Below, in pieces: positions 13,840 to 15,817 of a DNA stretch of 15,817 nucleotides. Position numbers and translations under genes: made by a program. Positions within the stretch are counted from its first letter, which is position 1; each line of letters opens with the position of its first letter. This stretch comes from Spirochaetaceae bacterium (GTDB lineage: Bacteria > Spirochaetota > Spirochaetia > Treponematales > Breznakiellaceae). The notes under the pieces are model-generated. The model searched no databases and had not been told where the DNA came from. It worked only from the letters and a program-made list of their open reading frames with translations. The stretch spans positions 1 through 15,817 of the forward strand of contig JAIRMO010000030.1 of NCBI GenBank assembly GCA_031258625.1, written 5' to 3'.

Positions 13840-14707
13840 ATACGGCCTGGGAAAGGGGCTGGAGGCCCTGCTTCCCCTGGAGGAGGATGCCCCGGGGGTT
13901 CCGGGAAACGGGGAAATTCTCCTGCCCCTGGACAAGCTCAAGACCAACCCCAACCAGCCCCGGAAGACCTTTGAGGAGGAATCCCTTAAGGAATTGGCGG
14001 ATTCCATCCGGGAACAGGGGATCATCCAGCCCATCATCGCCGAGGATGCCGGGGACGGCTCCTATACCATTGTCGCCGGGGAACGCCGCAGCCGCGCCGC
14101 CCATTTGGCGGGCCTCCGGGAGGTGCCGGTCCTTATCCGCAACTATTCCGATGAAAAACGCCTGGAGGTCGCTATCATCGAAAACGTCCAGCGGGCGGAT
14201 CTGAACCCCATTGAGGAGGCGGCGGCCTATAAGAACCTCATGAAAATCACCGGCATGTCCCAGGACGAGGTAGCCGCCAAGGTCGGGAAAAACCGTTCCA
14301 CCGTGGCCAACGCCCTCAGGCTCCTCCGCCTCCCCGATCCCATGCAAAAAAGCCTTGAAACCGGGAAAATTTCCCCGGGTCATGCCCGGGCCATCCTTTC
14401 GGTGTTGACCCCGGAAGGGCAGGCCCTCCTTTTTGAGGAGATCCTCTCCCGGAACTACTCGGTTCGGGAGGCGGAAAACCGTTCGGCCTCCCTCAACGAG
14501 GGCGCCCCCAAAAGCGGGACCAAGGCCAAGGCGGCCCCAAAACGGGACCCCCAATTACAGGCCATGGAACAAAGGTTTATCGACGCCTTGGGAACCAAGG
14601 TCTCCATAAACGGGGACTTTAAACGGGGGTGTATTCAGATCGATTATTATTCCATGGAAGACCTGGAACGGCTGTTTGAAATTTTAAACCCCCTCCCGCC
14701 GGATTAA
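13829..14707 (+). CDS. parB: ParB/Spo0J partition protein (CTPase)
   Basis: A 292-residue ParB. The N-terminus KYGLGKGLEALL is the ParA-interacting segment. The ParB/Srx CTP-binding domain has GERRSRAA (84-91) and ENVQRADLNPIEEA (118-131), followed by the HTH that reads parS (about 143-165, SQDEVAAKVGKNRSTVANAL). A charged linker (about 220-245) leads to a C-terminal dimerisation domain. The GTG start at 13829 lies inside parA with GAGG upstream, giving translational coupling. Its TAA overlaps the stop codon of the convergent nucleotidyltransferase gene in a shared TTAA. Length and motifs are those of a chromosomal ParB. Confidence 0.95.
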   Translation: MPSKYGLGKGLEALLPLEEDAPGVPGNGEILLPLDKLKTNPNQPRKTFEEESLKELADSIREQGIIQPIIAEDAGDGSYTIVAGERRSRAAHLAGLREVPVLIRNYSDEKRLEVAIIENVQRADLNPIEEAAAYKNLMKITGMSQDEVAAKVGKNRSTVANALRLLRLPDPMQKSLETGKISPGHARAILSVLTPEGQALLFEEILSRNYSVREAENRSASLNEGAPKSGTKAKAAPKRDPQLQAMEQRFIDALGTKVSINGDFKRGCIQIDYYSMEDLERLFEILNPLPPD

Positions 14708-15615
14708 GCCCAGAGTTTTTCCGGATATACCCCCCGGGCGGTAAGGTCCGCGATCCGGCCGGCCGCCGCTTCCCGATCCTCCTTATAGGTTACCCCAAAC
14801 CAGTCGGAATCCGCCTTGAGGACCCGGATTTTGATGATGTTGTTTTTGATAAACCAGTCCGCCGCCTTGGGCAGGTAACATTCGCTTTTGGGCTGGGCGC
14901 CGGAGGTTTTAAGAAAATCCTCAAAATAGGTCCGAAAGTGGGGGAGTATCCCCGGAGGATACCCCCAAAAGTTCATGGAAACCGGGGTGTCCGGGGCCAG
15001 GGGCTCGATGCCGCCCTCCGGGGCGGTATTGAAGATCCTGCCGTCCTTTTTTTCTATGGATAAAAGCTCCTTCACCGAAGTCAGGAAGCCGTTTTTTACT
15101 TCGCAGACCCCCCGGGTAACCGTCCCCTGGGGGCTGAGGGTTTTTTCCAGGGCATAGGGGACAATGGCCGCTTCCTCCGGCGCCGGCCCGGAGAGGTATT
15201 TCCCCATTACGGCAAAGGCTTCCCGGCCGTAAAAATCATCGGCGTTTATCACCGTAAAGGGGGCGTCTATCTTTTCCGCGGCGCACAGCAGGGCGTGGGC
15301 GGTTCCCCAGGGTTTGGTCCGGTTAATACGGCGGCTTTCCGCGAGCACGGCGGGGGGGATAAGGCTGTCCAGCTCCTGAAACGCCACATCCCCCTGCACC
15401 CCGGTCCCCATCCGGCTCAAAACGAGGTCCCTAAAGTCCTTTTCTATATCACGGCGGATCACAAAGAGAATTTTTTCAAACCCCGAACGGAGGGCGTCGT
15501 ACACCGAATAATCCAGCAGCACTTCCCCGTTTTTTCCCAGCCTGTCCATTTGTTTAAGGCCCCCGTAACGGCTTCCCATTCCCGCGGCCAAAACAACCAA
15601 AATTGGTCCCTTCAT
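14704..15615 (-). CDS. sugar-phosphate nucleotidyltransferase family protein
   Basis: A 303-residue protein of the GT-A nucleotidyltransferase fold, which activates sugar phosphates to NDP-sugars. The nucleotide-binding motif LAAGMGSRYGGLKQMD (9-24), PWGTAHAL (102-109) and the metal-binding NADDFYG (124-130) are present. The rest is family-like but I cannot name the sugar; glucose-1-phosphate uridylyl- or thymidylyltransferase-like roles, or a cell-envelope polysaccharide pathway, are possible. The ATG at 15615 has AGGAGAAGGAGA upstream. Upstream of it lies a copy of the dispersed repeat, so its leader may include that structure. It converges on parB with a 4-bp stop overlap and no terminator. 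Confidence 0.85.
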   Translation of the reverse strand: MKGPILVVLAAGMGSRYGGLKQMDRLGKNGEVLLDYSVYDALRSGFEKILFVIRRDIEKDFRDLVLSRMGTGVQGDVAFQELDSLIPPAVLAESRRINRTKPWGTAHALLCAAEKIDAPFTVINADDFYGREAFAVMGKYLSGPAPEEAAIVPYALEKTLSPQGTVTRGVCEVKNGFLTSVKELLSIEKKDGRIFNTAPEGGIEPLAPDTPVSMNFWGYPPGILPHFRTYFEDFLKTSGAQPKSECYLPKAADWFIKNNIIKIRVLKADSDWFGVTYKEDREAAAGRIADLTARGVYPEKLWA

Positions 15616-15692
15616 ATCGTTCTCCTTCTCCTCTAGTTATAGCCGATATTCGCCGCATTGTATACCAAACCCGCCGGCGGGCCGCTCTTTTT

Positions 15693-15817
15693 CAGGACAA
15701 ACGCATAGAAATTCGCGTCCTCCTCTTTTGGGCGCATTTCCGGCGCAAAGCACCGGAAACCGGGCTTTCCGCTCCAATTCCTTACGGTATTTCCGCTTCA
15801 ATCCCTTGCGCGTTTCC
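15693..15817 (-). repeat. dispersed structured repeat, copy B, cut by the window end
   Basis: Matches 9297-9439 nearly base for base at both ends. The first hairpin (TTTCCGGCGC with GCACCGGAAA on the plus strand) has one change that is a C-A mismatch on the plus strand but a G-U pair on the minus strand. The 14-bp hairpin of copy A is replaced by a shorter unrelated stretch (about 15771-15799). On the minus strand a 34-codon frame (15737-15633) runs from the repeat to just before the nucleotidyltransferase ribosome-binding site. Confidence 0.8.

Noticed and set aside
13685..14554. 289-codon frame antisense to parA and parB
   Set aside because: Shadow of the parAB genes, which have complete family motifs.
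15771..15817. CRISPR-like CAATCCCTTGCGCGTTTCC at the right edge
   Set aside because: It resembles some CRISPR repeat ends, but only two copies exist over 6 kb apart with no regular spacers and no cas gene.

Overview
The window looks like chromosomal DNA from a high-GC spirochaete, most likely a termite-gut-type Treponema. This is inferred from the proteins (a large TPR protein built like spirochaete flagellar-collar proteins, a two-domain CBM48/E-set protein, an Ala/Gly/Thr-rich lipoprotein, a ParA/ParB pair) and from the mix of small toxin-antitoxin (TA) families. No database search was possible, so the taxonomy is an inference.

Layout. Positions 1-397 hold a 19-base C tract, a possible terminator of an off-window gene and no convincing gene. 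A repetitive surface lipoprotein (398-2836, +) ends in a strong terminator. A secreted glycogen-binding-type protein (2950-3696, -) is divergent from a 1056-residue membrane-anchored TPR protein (3737-6907, +). The stop codon of the TPR gene lies inside the promoter of a tRNA-Val(CAC) gene (6946-7017).

From 7128 to 9282 the minus strand carries a decayed TA island, in transcription order: hicA and hicB remnants joined by a deletion, a BrnT-like fragment, a frameshifted DUF4160 gene, a DUF2442 gene, a frameshifted PIN-domain toxin and a small intact partner gene. Single-base indels explain the breaks in the PIN and DUF4160 genes. The island is bounded by the tRNA on one side and by a dispersed structured repeat (9297-9439) on the other. 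A second copy of the repeat forms the right end of the window (15693-15817).

Housekeeping and metabolic genes follow: an aldehyde dehydrogenase (9622-11103, +), a DRTGG-domain protein (11088-11447, -), a coiled-coil protein with a PD-(D/E)XK-like domain (11491-12105, -), a Cof-type HAD phosphatase (12197-13015, -), parA-parB (13081-14707, +) and a sugar-nucleotidyltransferase-like gene (14704-15615, -).

The observations most worth following are: (1) the dispersed repeat, whose two copies differ in a hairpin region and keep a base pair only if the minus strand is transcribed; (2) several genes without a Shine-Dalgarno sequence whose promoter-like elements place the transcription start at or next to the ATG, suggesting leaderless mRNAs; (3) the decayed TA island with a reused 20-bp gene junction. 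I did not find a clearly new defence or mobile system. The small partner gene of the PIN toxin and the repeat RNA are the least explained parts.
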